Under the pieces are notes generated by a model. It worked only from the letters and a program-made list of their open reading frames with translations, ran no database searches and was not told where the DNA came from. A stretch of 54,482 nucleotides of DNA from Xylophilus sp. ASV27 (GTDB lineage: Bacteria; Pseudomonadota; Gammaproteobacteria; Burkholderiales; Burkholderiaceae_C). The translations under genes were made by a program, and so were the position numbers. Shown in pieces: positions 1 through 10,990 of the stretch. The stretch is taken from positions 1 to 54,482 of the forward strand of contig NZ_JAELTO010000017.1 in the NCBI RefSeq assembly GCF_016428875.1, given 5' to 3'. Each line of letters opens with the position of its first letter. The stretch's first letter is position 1.

Positions 1-1
1 A

Positions 2-280
2 GATGTGCTGGCCCACAGCATCCGCGCGCACTGGAGCGTGGAGAACCAGTTGCACTGGAGCCTGGACGTGGCCCTGCGCGAGGATGCCGCGCAGTCCTAC
101 AAGGATCAGGGCCCGCACAACCAGTCCCTGCTGCGGCGCATGGCCCTGCAGATGCTCACGCGCGACACCTCGGTGAAGCTCGGGCTGCAGGCCAAGCGCA
201 AGCGCGCTGGCTGGAGCCTGCCCTATCTGGAGCACCTCATGGGCATGGGAGCGGCTCTGGGGATGGGGGGCTCTGGTTAG
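2..280 (+). CDS. ISAs1-family transposase, C-terminal part (5' end outside window)
   Basis: The frame is open at the left edge, so this is the last roughly 92 codons of a longer gene. It carries the HWSVENQLHW-LDV-x-ED signature that holds the final catalytic glutamate of DDE transposases of the ISAs1 / H-repeat type, followed by the usual tail with basic residues. The stop is followed within a few bases by a short TGCGATTGCCCTG stretch that resembles the right end of such elements. The gene converges with the DUF971 gene. Whether the element is intact cannot be judged here because its 5' part lies outside the window. Confidence 0.85.
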   Translation, partial: DVLAHSIRAHWSVENQLHWSLDVALREDAAQSYKDQGPHNQSLLRRMALQMLTRDTSVKLGLQAKRKRAGWSLPYLEHLMGMGAALGMGGSG

Positions 281-281
281 A

Positions 282-294
282 TGCGATTGCCCTG
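282..294 (+). repeat. Possible right terminal inverted repeat of the ISAs1-family element
   Basis: TGCGATTGCCCTG directly follows the transposase stop codon. Ends finishing in CCCTG are usual for this IS family. The matching left end is outside the window, so the pairing cannot be checked. Confidence 0.35.
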
Positions 295-334
295 ATGTTG
301 CAGCAGGCCCGCGGCACGCACGGCCTTGCGCCTC

Positions 335-751
335 TCAGCCGTGGCCGCCGCAGCCGGCGCCCCCGCGCGGCGGCATGGGAGCGTCGCGGTCCACGCCGGC
401 GGCGGCCAGGCGCGCCTCGTAGCCGGCCCAGCGCTCGGCCTGCTGCGCACCCAGTTCGTAGAGGTAGGCCCAGGTGTAGATGCCGGTCTCGTGGCCGTCG
501 CTGAAGATCGGCCGCACCGCATAGTTGCCGACCGGCTCGAGCGCGACGATGCCGACCTCGCGCTTGCCGGTCTGCAGGGTTTCCTGCCCCGGGCCGTGGC
601 CCTTCACCTCGGCCGAGGGCGAGAACACGCGCAGCAGCTCGAACGGCAGGCGGAAGTGCGCGCCGTCGGAGAAGCTGATTTCCAGCACCCGCGACGCGCC
701 GTGCACGGTAATGGATTGCGGCGTGGCGCCGCCCGCAGTCAAGCCTGCCAT
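335..751 (-). CDS. DUF971 (gamma-butyrobetaine hydroxylase-like domain) protein
   Basis: A protein of 138 aa starting MAGLTAGGATPQSITVHG. It has the DUF971 pattern: an N-terminal beta-strand pair (LEISFSDGAHFRLPFELLRVFSPS), a central REVGIVALEPVGNYAVRPIFSDGH block and the GIYTWAYLYELG motif. This domain also occurs at the N-terminus of gamma-butyrobetaine hydroxylases; the stand-alone form is often linked to Fe-S or quinone metabolism, but its role is not settled. I chose the ATG at 751 because the upstream in-frame sequence overlaps the HIT gene and has no DUF971 similarity. It lies 31 bp downstream of the HIT gene in the same run. In related genomes I recall ubiE next to this gene; here the ISAs1 element takes that place. 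Confidence 0.85.
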   Translation of the reverse strand: MAGLTAGGATPQSITVHGASRVLEISFSDGAHFRLPFELLRVFSPSAEVKGHGPGQETLQTGKREVGIVALEPVGNYAVRPIFSDGHETGIYTWAYLYELGAQQAERWAGYEARLAAAGVDRDAPMPPRGGAGCGGHG

Positions 752-782
752 GAAGCTGCTCCCGGGAAAGACAAGGCGCCGA

Positions 783-1217
783 TCATGCCCCGGCCTGCAT
801 CGTCGCCAGGCGCGCCGCGATGGCGGCGTCGACGGCCGGCAGGCGCCGCGCCAGCGCCGCCTCGTGCGCCGTGTCGCGCGGCCGCACGGCAGCGGCCCAC
901 ACCGGCGCGGGGAAGTGGCTGTCGTCCTCGAAGCGCGCGACGAGGTGCCAGTGCAAGTGCGGCACCAGGTTGCCGAGCGAGGCCAGGTTGACCTTGGCCG
1001 GGCGCAGCTCGCGCCGCAGCACCTGCTCGACCGTGGCCACCGCCTCCATGCACAGGACGCGGTCCTCTGCCGGCAGATCGGAAAATTCTCCCACGTGCGC
1101 CTGCCAGACCAGCCGGTAGAACGCCGGGAAGCCGAACTCATCGGCCCGGATCACGCGGAACTTCGGGCCGCTCCAGACCCGCTTGCCGCCATCGCCCTCG
1201 CACAGCGGACAGCTCAT
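783..1217 (-). CDS. HIT family protein (histidine triad nucleotide hydrolase/transferase)
   Basis: A protein of 144 aa beginning [15 protein letters not shown]. The histidine triad HLHWH lies at residues 87-91 (H87, H89, H91), preceded by the [13 protein letters not shown] context typical of the short HIT proteins of Burkholderiales. An N-terminal CPLC pair may bind zinc, as in several HIT proteins. Family members hydrolyse nucleoside phosphoramidates or dinucleotides; the substrate here is unknown. The start codon overlaps the stop codon of the upstream FAD oxidoreductase gene (ATGA), so the two are translationally coupled. Confidence 0.9.
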   Translation of the reverse strand: MSCPLCEGDGGKRVWSGPKFRVIRADEFGFPAFYRLVWQAHVGEFSDLPAEDRVLCMEAVATVEQVLRRELRPAKVNLASLGNLVPHLHWHLVARFEDDSHFPAPVWAAAVRPRDTAHEAALARRLPAVDAAIAARLATMQAGA

Positions 1218-4200
1218 ACCAGCACCCGTTCGATGCCGCCCTGGTTGGCCGCCGCCACGTACTGCGGCATCCATTGCTCGCCCAGGATCTGGCGCGCCAT
1301 CTCGACCACGATGTAGTCGGCTTCGAGCAGGCCGTTGTTCAGGTCGTTGCCGTAGCGGGTCAGGCCCTGCAGGCAGCTCGGGCAACTGGTGAGGATCTTC
1401 ACGTTGGATCCGGCCGGCAGCTCGGCCTTGATGCGCAGAGCCGCCTCGCCCTTCTTCAATTCCTCTTCCTTGCGGAAGCGGACCTGGGTGGAGATGTCGG
1501 GCCGGGTCACGCCCAGCGTGCCGGATTCGCCGCAGCAGCGCTCGCTCTTGAGCACGTTCTCGCCCACCAGGGCCTTGACCGTCTTCATCGGCTCCTGCAG
1601 CTTCATGGGCGTGTGGCAGGGGTCGTGGTAGAGGTAGGCGTCCTTGCCGGCCAGGGTGATGCCCTTCTCCAGCAGGTATTCGTGGATGTCGATGATGCGG
1701 CAGCCGGGGAAGATCTTCTCGAACTCGTAGCCCTGGAGCTGGTCGTAGCAGGTGCCGCAGCTCACCACCACGGTCTTGATGTCGAGGTAGTTGAGCGTGT
1801 TGGCCACGCGGTGGAACAGCACGCGGTTGTCGGTGATGATCTTGTCGGCCGCGTCGAACTGGCCGCTGCCCTTCTGCGGGTAGCCGCAGCACAGGTAGCC
1901 CGGCGGCAGCACGGTCTGCACGCCGGCGTGCCAGAGCATGGCCTGCGTGGCCAGGCCGACCTGGCTGAACAGGCGCTCGGAGCCGCAGCCGGGGAAGTAG
2001 AACACCGCCTCGGTTTCGGCCGTGGTGGCCCGCGGGTTGCGGATGATCGGCACGTAGTCGCGGTCCTCGATGTCGAGCAGCGCCCGCGCGGTCTTCTTGG
2101 GCAGGCCGCCGGGCATCTTCTTGTTGACGAAGTGGATCACCTGCTCTTTCAGCGGCGCCTTGCCCACGGTGGCCGGCGGGCGCGCGGTCTGCCGGCGCGC
2201 CAGGCCGCCCAGCAGCCGGTTGGCCGCGCGCTGGGCCTTGAAGCCCAAGCCCACCATCGCCCCGCGCATGAGCTTGATGGTCTCGGGGTTGGTGGCGTTG
2301 AGGAAGAACATGGCCGCGGCGTTGCCGGGGCGGAAGCTCTTCTGCCCCATCTTGCGCAGCAGGTTGCGCATGTTCATCGACACGTCGCCGAAGTCGATCT
2401 TCACCGGGCAGGGCGACAGGCACTTGTGGCAGACGGTGCAGTGGTCGGCCACGTCCTCGAACTCCTGCCAGTGCTTGATGCTCACGCCGCGCCGGGTCTG
2501 CTCTTCGTACAGGAAGGCCTCCACCAGCAGCGAGGTGGCGAGGATCTTGTTGCGCGGGCTGTAGAGCAGGTTGGCGCGCGGCACGTGGGTGGCGCACACC
2601 GGCTTGCACTTGCCGCAGCGCAGGCAGTCCTTGACCGAATCGGCGATGGCGCCGATGTCGCTCTGCCGCATGATCAGCGACTCGTGCCCCATCAGGCCGA
2701 AGCTCGGCGTGTAGGCATGGGTCAGGTCGGCATGGCGCGCACCAGGAGCGCCGGCGCGCAGCAGCTTGCCCTTGTTGAAGCGCCCTTGCGGGTCCACGCG
2801 CTGCTTGTAGTCGGTGAAGGGCTGCAGCTCCTCGTCGGTCAGGAACTCGAGCTTGGTGATGCCGATGCCGTGCTCGCCCGAGATCACCCCGTCCAGGCTG
2901 CGCGCCAGCACCATGATGCGGGCCACCGCCTCGTGCGCGGTCTGCAGCATGTCGTAGTCGTCGCTGTTGACCGGGATGTTGGTGTGCACGTTGCCGTCGC
3001 CCGCGTGCATGTGCAGCGCCACCCAGACGCGGCCCTTGAGCACGCGCTGGTGGATGGCGTTCACCTCGTCGAGCAGCGGCAGGAACTCCGCCCCGCCGAA
3101 GATCTTCTGCAGCGGCTGGCGGATCTGCGTCTTCCAGCTCGCGCGCAGGCGGTGGTCCTGCAACTGCGGGAACAGCGCCTCGACGTCCTGCAGCCAGCCG
3201 GCCCACTGCGCGCGCACCTCCTGCAGCAGCGCCACGGCCTGCGCCACGCGGTCCTCCAGCAGCTCGGCCGAGGGGATGTCGCTGGCGTCGTCGGTCTTGC
3301 CCAGGGGCAGCGCGCCGCGCGCGAGGAAGTCCTCCAGCGCATCGCACAGCTTCAGCTTGTTGCGCAGGCTCAGCTCGATGTTGATGCGCTCGATGCCGTC
3401 GGTGTACTCGGCCATGCGCGGCAGCGGGATCACCACGTCCTCGTTGATCTTGAAGGCGTTGGTGTGCTTGCTGATGGCGGCCGTGCGCTTGCGGTCGAGC
3501 CAGAACTTCTTGCGCGCCTCGGGGCTGATGGCGACGAAGCCTTCGCCGCTGCGCGAGTTGGCGATGCGCACCACCTCGGAAGTGACCCGCGCCACCGCGT
3601 CGGCGTCGTCGCCGCTGATGTCGCCGAACAGCACCATCTTGGGCAGGCCGCCGTGCTTCTTCGACTTGGTGGCGTAGCCCACCGCCTTCAGGTAACGGTC
3701 GTCCAGGTGCTCCAGCCCCGCGAGCAGCACACCCGAACGCTTCTGCTCGGCGAACATGAAGTCCTTGATCTCGACGATGCTGGGCACGGCGTCCTTGGCG
3801 TTGCCGAAGAACTCCAGGCACACGGTGCGGGTGTGCTCGGGCATGCGGTGCACCACCCAGCGGCCGCTGGTGATCAGGCCGTCGCAGCCCTCCTTCTGGA
3901 TGCCGGGCAGGCCCGACAGGAACTTGTCGGTCACGTCCTTGCCCAGGCCCTCCTTGCGGAAGGTCTTGCCCGGGATGTCCAGGCGCTCGGTGCGGATCGG
4001 CGTCCTGCCGTCGGCCTCGAAGTAGCGCAGCTCGAAGCTGGCCACCTCGGCGTCATGGATCTTGCCCAGGTTGTGGCCGATGCGGGTGACTTCCAGCCAC
4101 TGCGCATCGGGCGTGACCATGCGCCAGGAGGCCAGGTTGTCCAGCGCCGTGCCCCACAGCACGGCCTTCTTGCCGCCAGCGTTCATGGCGATGTTGCCGC

Positions 4201-5080
4201 CCACGCAGGAGGCCTCGGCCGAGGTCGGGTCCACCGCGAACACGAAGCCCGCGCGCTCGGCCGCATCGGCCACGCGCTGGGTGACCACGCCGGCCTCGGT
4301 CCAGATGGTGGGCACCGGTTGATCGAGGCCGGGCAGCGCGACCATCTCGACCTCGGTCATGGCCTCGAGCTTCTCGGTGTTGATGACCGCGCTCTTCCAG
4401 GTCAGCGGGATCGCGCCGCCGGTGTAGCCGGTGCCGCCGCCGCGCGGGATGATGGTCAGGCCCAGCTCGATGCAGCCCTTGACCAGGCCGGCCATCTCGG
4501 CCTCGGTGTCGGGGCAGAGCACGACGAAGGGGTATTCCACGCGCCAGTCGGTGGCATCGGTCACGTGGGCCACGCGCGACAGGCCGTCGAACTTGATGTT
4601 GTCTTTGGCCGTGAGCCGGCCCAGGCTGCGCTGCGCGCGGCGGCGCAGCTCGGCCACGGCCGCGAATTCCGCATCGAAGCTGCGGACCGCGCCGTCGACC
4701 AGGCCCAGCAGCTCCACCACCAGGGCATCGCGCTGCGCGTCGGCGCCCGGCGTGCGGCGCTTGGCGACCTCGGCCAGGCGGTGCCGCAGCGCCTCCACCA
4801 GCTGGCGCCGGCGCTTGGGGTTGTCCAGCAGGTCGTCCTGCAGATAGGGGTTGCGCTGCACCACCCAGATGTCGCCCAGCACCTCGTAGAGCATGCGCGC
4901 GGAGCGCCCGGTCTGCCGCTCGCCGCGCAGTTGCAGCAGCACGTCCCAGGCGCGCTCGCCCAGCAGGCGGATGACGATCTCGCGGTCGGAAAACGAGGTG
5001 TAGTTGTAGGGGATCTCGCGCAGTCGCGCAGGCCCTTCGGCCTGCGACAACAGCGCCGCCAGGGCGGTGGGAGCATTCAT
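1214..5080 (-). CDS. Giant FAD/Fe-S oxidoreductase with DUF3683, FAD-oxidase, ferredoxin and CCG domains (D-lactate/glycolate dehydrogenase-like)
   Basis: A protein of 1288 aa. In order: an N-terminal DUF3683 region (about 1-150); an FAD_binding_4 domain (about 185-330, with [11 protein letters not shown]); an FAD-oxidase C-terminal domain with the usual [15 protein letters not shown] and GEHGIG motifs; two 4Fe-4S clusters ([11 protein letters not shown] near 818 and [12 protein letters not shown] near 880); and two cysteine-rich CCG repeats ([10 protein letters not shown] near 1027, [10 protein letters not shown] near 1063, CCGESGTLG near 1182). By family this should oxidise a 2-hydroxy acid such as D-lactate or glycolate and pass electrons through the Fe-S part to a membrane acceptor. 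It joins into one chain what GlcD and GlcF do as two proteins. The substrate is not predictable. It heads the minus-strand run with HIT and DUF971. Confidence 0.9.
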   Translation of the reverse strand: MNAPTALAALLSQAEGPARLREIPYNYTSFSDREIVIRLLGERAWDVLLQLRGERQTGRSARMLYEVLGDIWVVQRNPYLQDDLLDNPKRRRQLVEALRHRLAEVAKRRTPGADAQRDALVVELLGLVDGAVRSFDAEFAAVAELRRRAQRSLGRLTAKDNIKFDGLSRVAHVTDATDWRVEYPFVVLCPDTEAEMAGLVKGCIELGLTIIPRGGGTGYTGGAIPLTWKSAVINTEKLEAMTEVEMVALPGLDQPVPTIWTEAGVVTQRVADAAERAGFVFAVDPTSAEASCVGGNIAMNAGGKKAVLWGTALDNLASWRMVTPDAQWLEVTRIGHNLGKIHDAEVASFELRYFEADGRTPIRTERLDIPGKTFRKEGLGKDVTDKFLSGLPGIQKEGCDGLITSGRWVVHRMPEHTRTVCLEFFGNAKDAVPSIVEIKDFMFAEQKRSGVLLAGLEHLDDRYLKAVGYATKSKKHGGLPKMVLFGDISGDDADAVARVTSEVVRIANSRSGEGFVAISPEARKKFWLDRKRTAAISKHTNAFKINEDVVIPLPRMAEYTDGIERINIELSLRNKLKLCDALEDFLARGALPLGKTDDASDIPSAELLEDRVAQAVALLQEVRAQWAGWLQDVEALFPQLQDHRLRASWKTQIRQPLQKIFGGAEFLPLLDEVNAIHQRVLKGRVWVALHMHAGDGNVHTNIPVNSDDYDMLQTAHEAVARIMVLARSLDGVISGEHGIGITKLEFLTDEELQPFTDYKQRVDPQGRFNKGKLLRAGAPGARHADLTHAYTPSFGLMGHESLIMRQSDIGAIADSVKDCLRCGKCKPVCATHVPRANLLYSPRNKILATSLLVEAFLYEEQTRRGVSIKHWQEFEDVADHCTVCHKCLSPCPVKIDFGDVSMNMRNLLRKMGQKSFRPGNAAAMFFLNATNPETIKLMRGAMVGLGFKAQRAANRLLGGLARRQTARPPATVGKAPLKEQVIHFVNKKMPGGLPKKTARALLDIEDRDYVPIIRNPRATTAETEAVFYFPGCGSERLFSQVGLATQAMLWHAGVQTVLPPGYLCCGYPQKGSGQFDAADKIITDNRVLFHRVANTLNYLDIKTVVVSCGTCYDQLQGYEFEKIFPGCRIIDIHEYLLEKGITLAGKDAYLYHDPCHTPMKLQEPMKTVKALVGENVLKSERCCGESGTLGVTRPDISTQVRFRKEEELKKGEAALRIKAELPAGSNVKILTSCPSCLQGLTRYGNDLNNGLLEADYIVVEMARQILGEQWMPQYVAAANQGGIERVLV

Positions 5081-5250
5081 CGGGGGATAACCTGGGTTGG
5101 GCGGCAGGCGCCCATGGGCCTCGGGAGCGGGATTTTAGCGGTTTGGTCCGCGACGCGCAGGCGCCGCAATGCGCCCCAGCATCTCGGCCATTCATGCCGC
5201 TCGCGCGCCAACCGCAGCCGCGGGAACGCGCGCGCGAAGCCTCCGGCGCC

Positions 5251-6480
5251 TCAGAACAGCACGCGCGCCCTGATCGTGCCCGGCACCTGCAGCAGCTTCT
5301 CCAGCGCCAGGTCGGAGGAGGTGGCGTCGATGTCGATCACGACGTAGCCCACGTCCTCGCTGGTCTGCAGGTACTGGCCGGCGATGTTGATGTGGTTGTC
5401 GGAGAAGATCCGGTTGATCTCCGACAGCACGCCCGGCACGTTCCGGTGGATGTGCAGCAGGCGGTGCTGGCCGCCCTGCGAGGGCAGCGCCACCTCGGGC
5501 AGGTTCACCGAAGAGGTGGTAGTGCCGTTGTCGCTGTACTTGACCAGCTTCTCGGCCACTTCCGTTCCGATGTTGGCCTGCGCCTCCATGGTGGAGCCGC
5601 CGATGTGCGGGGTCAGGATCACGTTGTCCAGGCCCTGCAGCGGCGAGACGAAGGCCTCCTTGTTGCTGCCCGGCTCGGTGGGGAACACGTCGATCGCCGC
5701 GCCCAGCAGCTTCCTGGAGCGGATGGCGTCGGCCAGCGCCTCGATGCGCACCACGGTGCCGCGCGAGGCATTGATCAGGATGCCGCCCTGCTTCATGGCG
5801 GCGATCTCGGGCTCGCCCACCATCCACTGGGTGGCCGGCGTCTCGGGGACGTGCAGCGTGACGATGTCGCTGGTGGCCATCAGTTCGGTCAGCGAATGGA
5901 TCTGGCGCGCATTGCCCAGCGGCAGCTTGGCGACCACGTCGTAGAACGCGACCTTCATGCCGAGCGCCTCGGCCAGCACCGAGAGCTGGGTGCCGATGGA
6001 GCCGTAGCCCACGATGCCCAGCGTCTTGCCACGGATCTCATAGGAATCGGCGGCCGACTTCAGCCAGACGCCGCGATGCGCCAATGTGCTCTTCTCGGGC
6101 ACGCCGCGCAGCAGCAGGATGGCTTCGGCCAGCACCAGCTCCGCGACCGAGCGGGTATTGGAATAGGGGGCATTGAAAATCGCCACGCCGCGTTCGCGCG
6201 CGGCCCGCAGATCGACCTGGTTGGTGCCGATGCAGAAGCAGCCCGCCGCCACCAGCCTGGGCGCGTGCGCCAGCACGTCGGCCGTCAACTGGGTCTGCGA
6301 GCGGATGCCGAGGAAATGCACGTCCGCCAGCCTGGCCTTGAGTTCCTCGCCCTGCAAGGCCTTGGGCAGCGTCTCGATCTGGGAATAGCCGGCACGCCGC
6401 AGCACCTCGCTGGCGGAAGCATGGATGCCCTCGAGCAGCAGAAACTTGATCTTGCTTTTGTCCAGGGAAGTCTTGGTCAT
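5251..6480 (-). CDS. serA: D-3-phosphoglycerate dehydrogenase
   Basis: A protein of 409 aa, the length of the E. coli-type SerA with one C-terminal ACT domain. It has the NAD-binding motif GIVGYGSIGTQ, the substrate/catalytic segment NASRGTVVRI, the catalytic His region HIGGSTMEAQ, and a C-terminal ACT regulatory domain (VPGVLSEINRIFSDNHINI) that in this family binds serine for feedback inhibition. It catalyses the first step of serine synthesis, oxidation of 3-phosphoglycerate to 3-phosphohydroxypyruvate, in the cytosol. It is divergent from the ugp operon across a 260-bp spacer and separated by 170 bp from the FAD oxidoreductase gene downstream. Confidence 0.96.
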   Translation of the reverse strand: MTKTSLDKSKIKFLLLEGIHASASEVLRRAGYSQIETLPKALQGEELKARLADVHFLGIRSQTQLTADVLAHAPRLVAAGCFCIGTNQVDLRAARERGVAIFNAPYSNTRSVAELVLAEAILLLRGVPEKSTLAHRGVWLKSAADSYEIRGKTLGIVGYGSIGTQLSVLAEALGMKVAFYDVVAKLPLGNARQIHSLTELMATSDIVTLHVPETPATQWMVGEPEIAAMKQGGILINASRGTVVRIEALADAIRSRKLLGAAIDVFPTEPGSNKEAFVSPLQGLDNVILTPHIGGSTMEAQANIGTEVAEKLVKYSDNGTTTSSVNLPEVALPSQGGQHRLLHIHRNVPGVLSEINRIFSDNHINIAGQYLQTSEDVGYVVIDIDATSSDLALEKLLQVPGTIRARVLF

Positions 6481-6666
6481 GGCGAGTGGACGACGGCCGC
6501 TTGACGGGCCGCGCGGAAGTCACGGGAAACGGGCCGGAGATGCTAGCATGGTGCAACGCAACAGAGCGTCGGCGCCAGCCCCATTTCCATCCCCGCGCCG
6601 CGGTCCATCGGCGCGGGCGGCGGAAAGGGTTTACCCGCTTACCCGCGCCTGGGTGCGTTCACAGAA

Positions 6667-6682
6667 TGACACGCACGTGTCA
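6667..6682. promoter_or_regulatory. Perfect palindrome upstream of ugpB, candidate operator
   Basis: TGACACG-CA-CGTGTCA is a perfect 7-bp inverted repeat with a 2-bp spacer. It lies 58 bp before the ugpB start in the serA/ugpB intergenic region and has the form of a dimeric repressor site. It does not look like a pho box (two direct CTGTCAT repeats), so PhoB control as in E. coli ugp is not supported by this site. The binding protein is unknown. Confidence 0.4.
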
Positions 6683-6740
6683 CAGCCGAGGCTGACGATT
6701 CGCCGCCCGCCTGTCTTGTTTGATTCAAGGAGAACCCTTC

Positions 6741-8051
6741 ATGAAGTTCATGCGCCTGGCCTCGGTTGCCGCGCTCGCGGCCGCCATGGCCGCCCCCGCC
6801 GTTGCCCAGACCGAAATCCAGTGGTGGCATTCGATGACTGCCGTCAATGGCGAATGGGTCAATGACCTGGCAAGGCAGTTCAACGAGAGCCAGAAGGAAT
6901 ACAAGGTCGTGCCCACCTACAAGGGCTCGTATGACGAATCCATGACCGCCTCGATTGCCGCTTTTCGTGCCGGGAATGCGCCGCACATCCTGCAAGTGTT
7001 CGAAGTGGGCACCGCCACCATGATGGCCAGCAAGAGCGCCATCATCCCGGTTGGCCAGGTCATGAAGGACGCGGGCGAGAAATTCGACCCGAGCGGCTAC
7101 ATCTCCGCCGTGGCAGGCTACTACACGGCGCCCAACGGGCAGATGCTGAGCTTCCCATTCAACAGCTCGACCACGATCTTCTACTTCAACAAGGATGCCT
7201 TCAAGGCCGCCGGCCTGCCCACGGACAAGGCGCCGTCCACCTGGCCCGAAGTCGTGGTCGCGGCCGCCAAGCTCAAGGCCGCCGGCCACAAGTGCCCCTT
7301 CACCACCGCCTGGCAGGGCTGGACCCAGTTGGAGAGCTTTTCCGCCTGGCACAACGTGGAGTTCGCCAGCAAGGCCAATGGCCTGCAAGGCATGGACGCG
7401 CGCCTGAAGGTCGACTCGCCGCTGCATCTGCGCCACATCGAGAACCTCGCCAACATGGCCAAGCAGGGGCTCTTCATCTACAAGGGGCGCGGCAATGTTC
7501 CTGAAGCCAGCTTCGTCTCCGGCGAATGCGCCATGATCAACACCTCCTCGGGCTTCTACGGCAATGTGGCGAAGAACGCCAAGTTCGCCTACGGCCTGGC
7601 GCCCCTGCCCTACTACCCGGACGTGCCAGGCGCGCCGCAGAACACGGTGATCGGCGGCGCCAGCCTTTGGGTCATGTCGGGCAAGAAACCTGCCGAGTAC
7701 AAGGGCGTGGCCAAGTTCTTCAGCTTCATCTCGACCCCTGAGGTGCAGTCCGCCAGCCACAAGCGCACCGGCTACCTGCCGGTCACCACGGCGGCCTACA
7801 AGCTGACCGAGGAGTCGGGCTTCTACCAGCAGAACCCTGGCACCGACGTCGCCGTGACGCAGATGATCCGCAAGGTGACCGACAAGAGCCGCGGCATCCG
7901 CCTGGGCAACTACGTGCAGATCCGCGCCATCGAGGACGAAGAACTCGAACAGGTCTGGAACGGCAAGAAGACACCCAAGGAAGCGCTCGACTCCATCGTC
8001 AAGCGCGGCAACGAGCAGCTCGAGCGCTTTCAGAAAGCCAACAAGGGCTGA
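6741..8051 (+). CDS. ugpB: sn-glycerol-3-phosphate ABC transporter, periplasmic substrate-binding protein
   Basis: A protein of 436 aa. The ATG at 6741 follows a good ribosome site (AAGGAGA at 6727-6733); an upstream in-frame start would put seven residues before the signal peptide. The signal peptide ends near AVAQ at residues 20-24, and the mature part begins with the UgpB-typical EIQWWHSM. Other family motifs are the SFPFNSSTTIFYFNKDAFKAAG segment and the GASLWVMSGK segment. It captures glycerol-3-phosphate or glycerophosphodiesters in the periplasm and hands them to UgpAE. First gene of ugpB-A-E-C-VOC-ugpQ; the hairpin after it probably lets ugpB be made in excess over the membrane subunits. 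Confidence 0.95.
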   Translation: MKFMRLASVAALAAAMAAPAVAQTEIQWWHSMTAVNGEWVNDLARQFNESQKEYKVVPTYKGSYDESMTASIAAFRAGNAPHILQVFEVGTATMMASKSAIIPVGQVMKDAGEKFDPSGYISAVAGYYTAPNGQMLSFPFNSSTTIFYFNKDAFKAAGLPTDKAPSTWPEVVVAAAKLKAAGHKCPFTTAWQGWTQLESFSAWHNVEFASKANGLQGMDARLKVDSPLHLRHIENLANMAKQGLFIYKGRGNVPEASFVSGECAMINTSSGFYGNVAKNAKFAYGLAPLPYYPDVPGAPQNTVIGGASLWVMSGKKPAEYKGVAKFFSFISTPEVQSASHKRTGYLPVTTAAYKLTEESGFYQQNPGTDVAVTQMIRKVTDKSRGIRLGNYVQIRAIEDEELEQVWNGKKTPKEALDSIVKRGNEQLERFQKANKG

Positions 8052-8082
8052 TCAGGCGCTTGGCCGCCGGGCTGAGCCTTCC

Positions 8083-8111
8083 ATACCCTCCCCGTAGCAC
8101 GGGGAGGGTAT
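8083..8111 (+). terminator. Strong intercistronic hairpin between ugpB and ugpA (partial terminator or mRNA stabiliser)
   Basis: ATACCCTCCCCG (8083-8094) and CGGGGAGGGTAT (8100-8111) form a perfect 12-bp stem with loop TAGCA, followed by TTGCTTT. The T-run is imperfect, so read-through into ugpA is expected. Such hairpins after a binding-protein gene commonly protect the upstream mRNA or attenuate downstream expression. Confidence 0.7.
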
Positions 8112-8158
8112 TTGCTTTGTCAGGCGCAATCGCACGCCGCCGGTTCACCGAAAGACCT

Positions 8159-9040
8159 ATGGAAAAACGCGTCATATTCCGCTCCCGCTGGCTTCCGTGG
8201 GCGCTGCTGCTGCCCCAGATGGCGGTGATCCTCGTCTTCTTCTTCTGGCCGGCGAGCCAGGCTCTGGTGCAGTCGCTGCAATTGCAGGATGCCTTCGGCA
8301 CCTCCACCGAATGGGTGGGCCTGGCCAACTTCCGCCAGTTGTTCGACGATCCGTCCTACGTCGAATCGTTCAAGACCACCGCCCTGTTCTCGGTGCTGGT
8401 GGCGGGGCTGGGCATCAGCCTGTCGCTGCTGCTGGCGGTGTTCGCCGACCGCATCGTGCACGGCGCTATGGTCTACAAGACGCTGCTGGTCGTGCCCTAT
8501 GCCGTGGCGCCGGCGGTGGCCGCCGTGCTGTGGGTCTTCATGTTCTCCCCGTCGCTCGGCGTGGTGTCGTATGCCCTGGGCCATTTCGGCTTCGAGTGGA
8601 ACCACCTGCTCAACGGCGACCATGCCATGGCGCTGATCGTCATGGCCTCGGTCTGGAAGCAGATCTCCTACAACTTCCTGTTCTTCCTGGCCGGCCTGCA
8701 GTCCATCCCCAAGTCGCTGATCGAGGCCGCCGCCATCGATGGCGCGCGCCCGTGGCGCCGCTTCTGGACGATCCAGTTCCCGCTGCTGTCGCCCACCACT
8801 TTCTTCCTGCTCGTGATCAACGTGGTCTACGCCTTCTTCGACACCTTCGCCATCGTTGACGCAGCCACCCAGGGCGGCCCGGGCAAGGAGACCGCGATCC
8901 TGGTCTACAAGGTGTACTACGACGGCTTCAAGGCCATGGACCTGGGGGGCTCGGCCGCGCAGTCGGTGGTGCTGATGCTCATCGTCGTGGTGCTCACGGT
9001 GGTGCAGTTCCGCTATGTCGAGAAAAAGGTGAATTACTGA
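8159..9040 (+). CDS. ugpA: sn-glycerol-3-phosphate ABC transporter permease
   Basis: A protein of 293 aa starting [19 protein letters not shown]; the frame is open upstream, but that part lies in the intercistronic hairpin region. It has six predicted membrane segments, the first being [18 protein letters not shown]. The EAA loop that contacts the ATPase reads [22 protein letters not shown]. With UgpE it forms the inner-membrane channel. The stop overlaps the ugpE start (TGATG), so the two permeases are translationally coupled. Confidence 0.94.
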   Translation: MEKRVIFRSRWLPWALLLPQMAVILVFFFWPASQALVQSLQLQDAFGTSTEWVGLANFRQLFDDPSYVESFKTTALFSVLVAGLGISLSLLLAVFADRIVHGAMVYKTLLVVPYAVAPAVAAVLWVFMFSPSLGVVSYALGHFGFEWNHLLNGDHAMALIVMASVWKQISYNFLFFLAGLQSIPKSLIEAAAIDGARPWRRFWTIQFPLLSPTTFFLLVINVVYAFFDTFAIVDAATQGGPGKETAILVYKVYYDGFKAMDLGGSAAQSVVLMLIVVVLTVVQFRYVEKKVNY

Positions 9041-9891
9041 TGGTTGAACGTCGCCTGACCGCCGGCATCCTGGCCCACGTGGTGGTGCTCCTGGGCGTTG
9101 CCATCGTTGCTTTCCCCCTCTACCTGGCCTTCGTCGCCTCCACGCATACCGCGCAGGAGATCGTGCAGGCCCCCATGCCGCTGCTGCCCGGCTCCCACTT
9201 CTGGGAGACCTACAAGGCCGCGCTGTTCGGCCGCGAGGCCGGCGCCGGCTCGACCGCTCCGGTGGCGCGCATGATGTGGGTGAGCCTGGTGTCGGCCCTG
9301 GTCATCACCTTCGGCAAGATCGCCATTTCCCTGCTGTCGGCGTTCGCGGTGGTGTACTTCCGCTTCCCGTTCAAGCAGCTGTGCTTCTGGATGATCTTCA
9401 TCACGCTGATGCTGCCGGTGGAAGTGCGCATCGGCCCGACCTACCAGGTGGTTTCGGACCTCGGCATGCTCAACAGCTACGCCGGCCTGACCATTCCCCT
9501 GATCGCCTCGGCCACGGCCACCTTCCTGTTCCGGCAGTTCTTCCTGACCGTGCCGGACGAGCTGGTGGAAGCCGCGCGCATGGACGGCGCCGGCCCGATG
9601 CGCTTCTTCAAGGACGTGCTGGTGCCGCTGTCCAGGACCTCCATCGCGGCGCTGTTCGTGATCCAGTTCATCTATGGCTGGAACCAGTACCTGTGGCCCC
9701 TGCTGGCCACCACGACCGAGGACATGTACCCGGTGGTGATCGGCATCAAGCGCATGATCGCCGGCGGCGACGGCCAGAACGAATGGAACATCGTGATGGC
9801 CACCGCGCTGCTGGCGATGCTGCCGCCCGCCGTGGTGGTGATCCTGATGCAGAAGTGGTTCGTCCAGGGCCTGGTGGACACTGAAAAATAG
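9040..9891 (+). CDS. ugpE: sn-glycerol-3-phosphate ABC transporter permease
   Basis: A protein of 283 aa, partner of UgpA. It has six predicted hydrophobic segments; the EAA loop is [21 protein letters not shown], and the family motif [11 protein letters not shown] lies in the last third. It belongs to the binding-protein-dependent permease family (MalG/UgpE type). The start codon overlaps the ugpA stop. It is followed by a 59-bp GC-rich repeat element and then ugpC. Confidence 0.94.
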   Translation: MVERRLTAGILAHVVVLLGVAIVAFPLYLAFVASTHTAQEIVQAPMPLLPGSHFWETYKAALFGREAGAGSTAPVARMMWVSLVSALVITFGKIAISLLSAFAVVYFRFPFKQLCFWMIFITLMLPVEVRIGPTYQVVSDLGMLNSYAGLTIPLIASATATFLFRQFFLTVPDELVEAARMDGAGPMRFFKDVLVPLSRTSIAALFVIQFIYGWNQYLWPLLATTTEDMYPVVIGIKRMIAGGDGQNEWNIVMATALLAMLPPAVVVILMQKWFVQGLVDTEK

Positions 9892-9950
9892 GCACCCCCA
9901 AGGCTCGCTCACTGCGCGCAGCCGCCAGCCCCTTGCAGGGGGCCACCACA
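9892..9950 (+). repeat. GC-rich intergenic repeat-like element between ugpE and ugpC
   Basis: The spacer contains GGCACCCCCAAGGCTCGCTC and, further on, GCCCCTTGCAGGGGGCC, whose arms can pair. I have the impression that near-identical CCCCCAAGGCTCGCT...TTGCAGGGGG elements recur between genes in Comamonadaceae. This is the only copy I see in the window, so its repeat status here rests on memory. Confidence 0.4.
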
Positions 9951-9973
9951 ACGACCAAGGAAACAGAAACGAC

Positions 9974-10986
<1,013 letters not shown>

Positions 10987-10990
<4 letters not shown>

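Noticed and set aside
1274-5347. A 1357-aa plus-strand open frame opposite the FAD oxidoreductase
   Set aside because: Shadow of a GC-rich minus-strand gene; its composition is rich in Val/Gly/His/Leu/Gln with no recognisable motif, while the opposite strand has full domain motifs.
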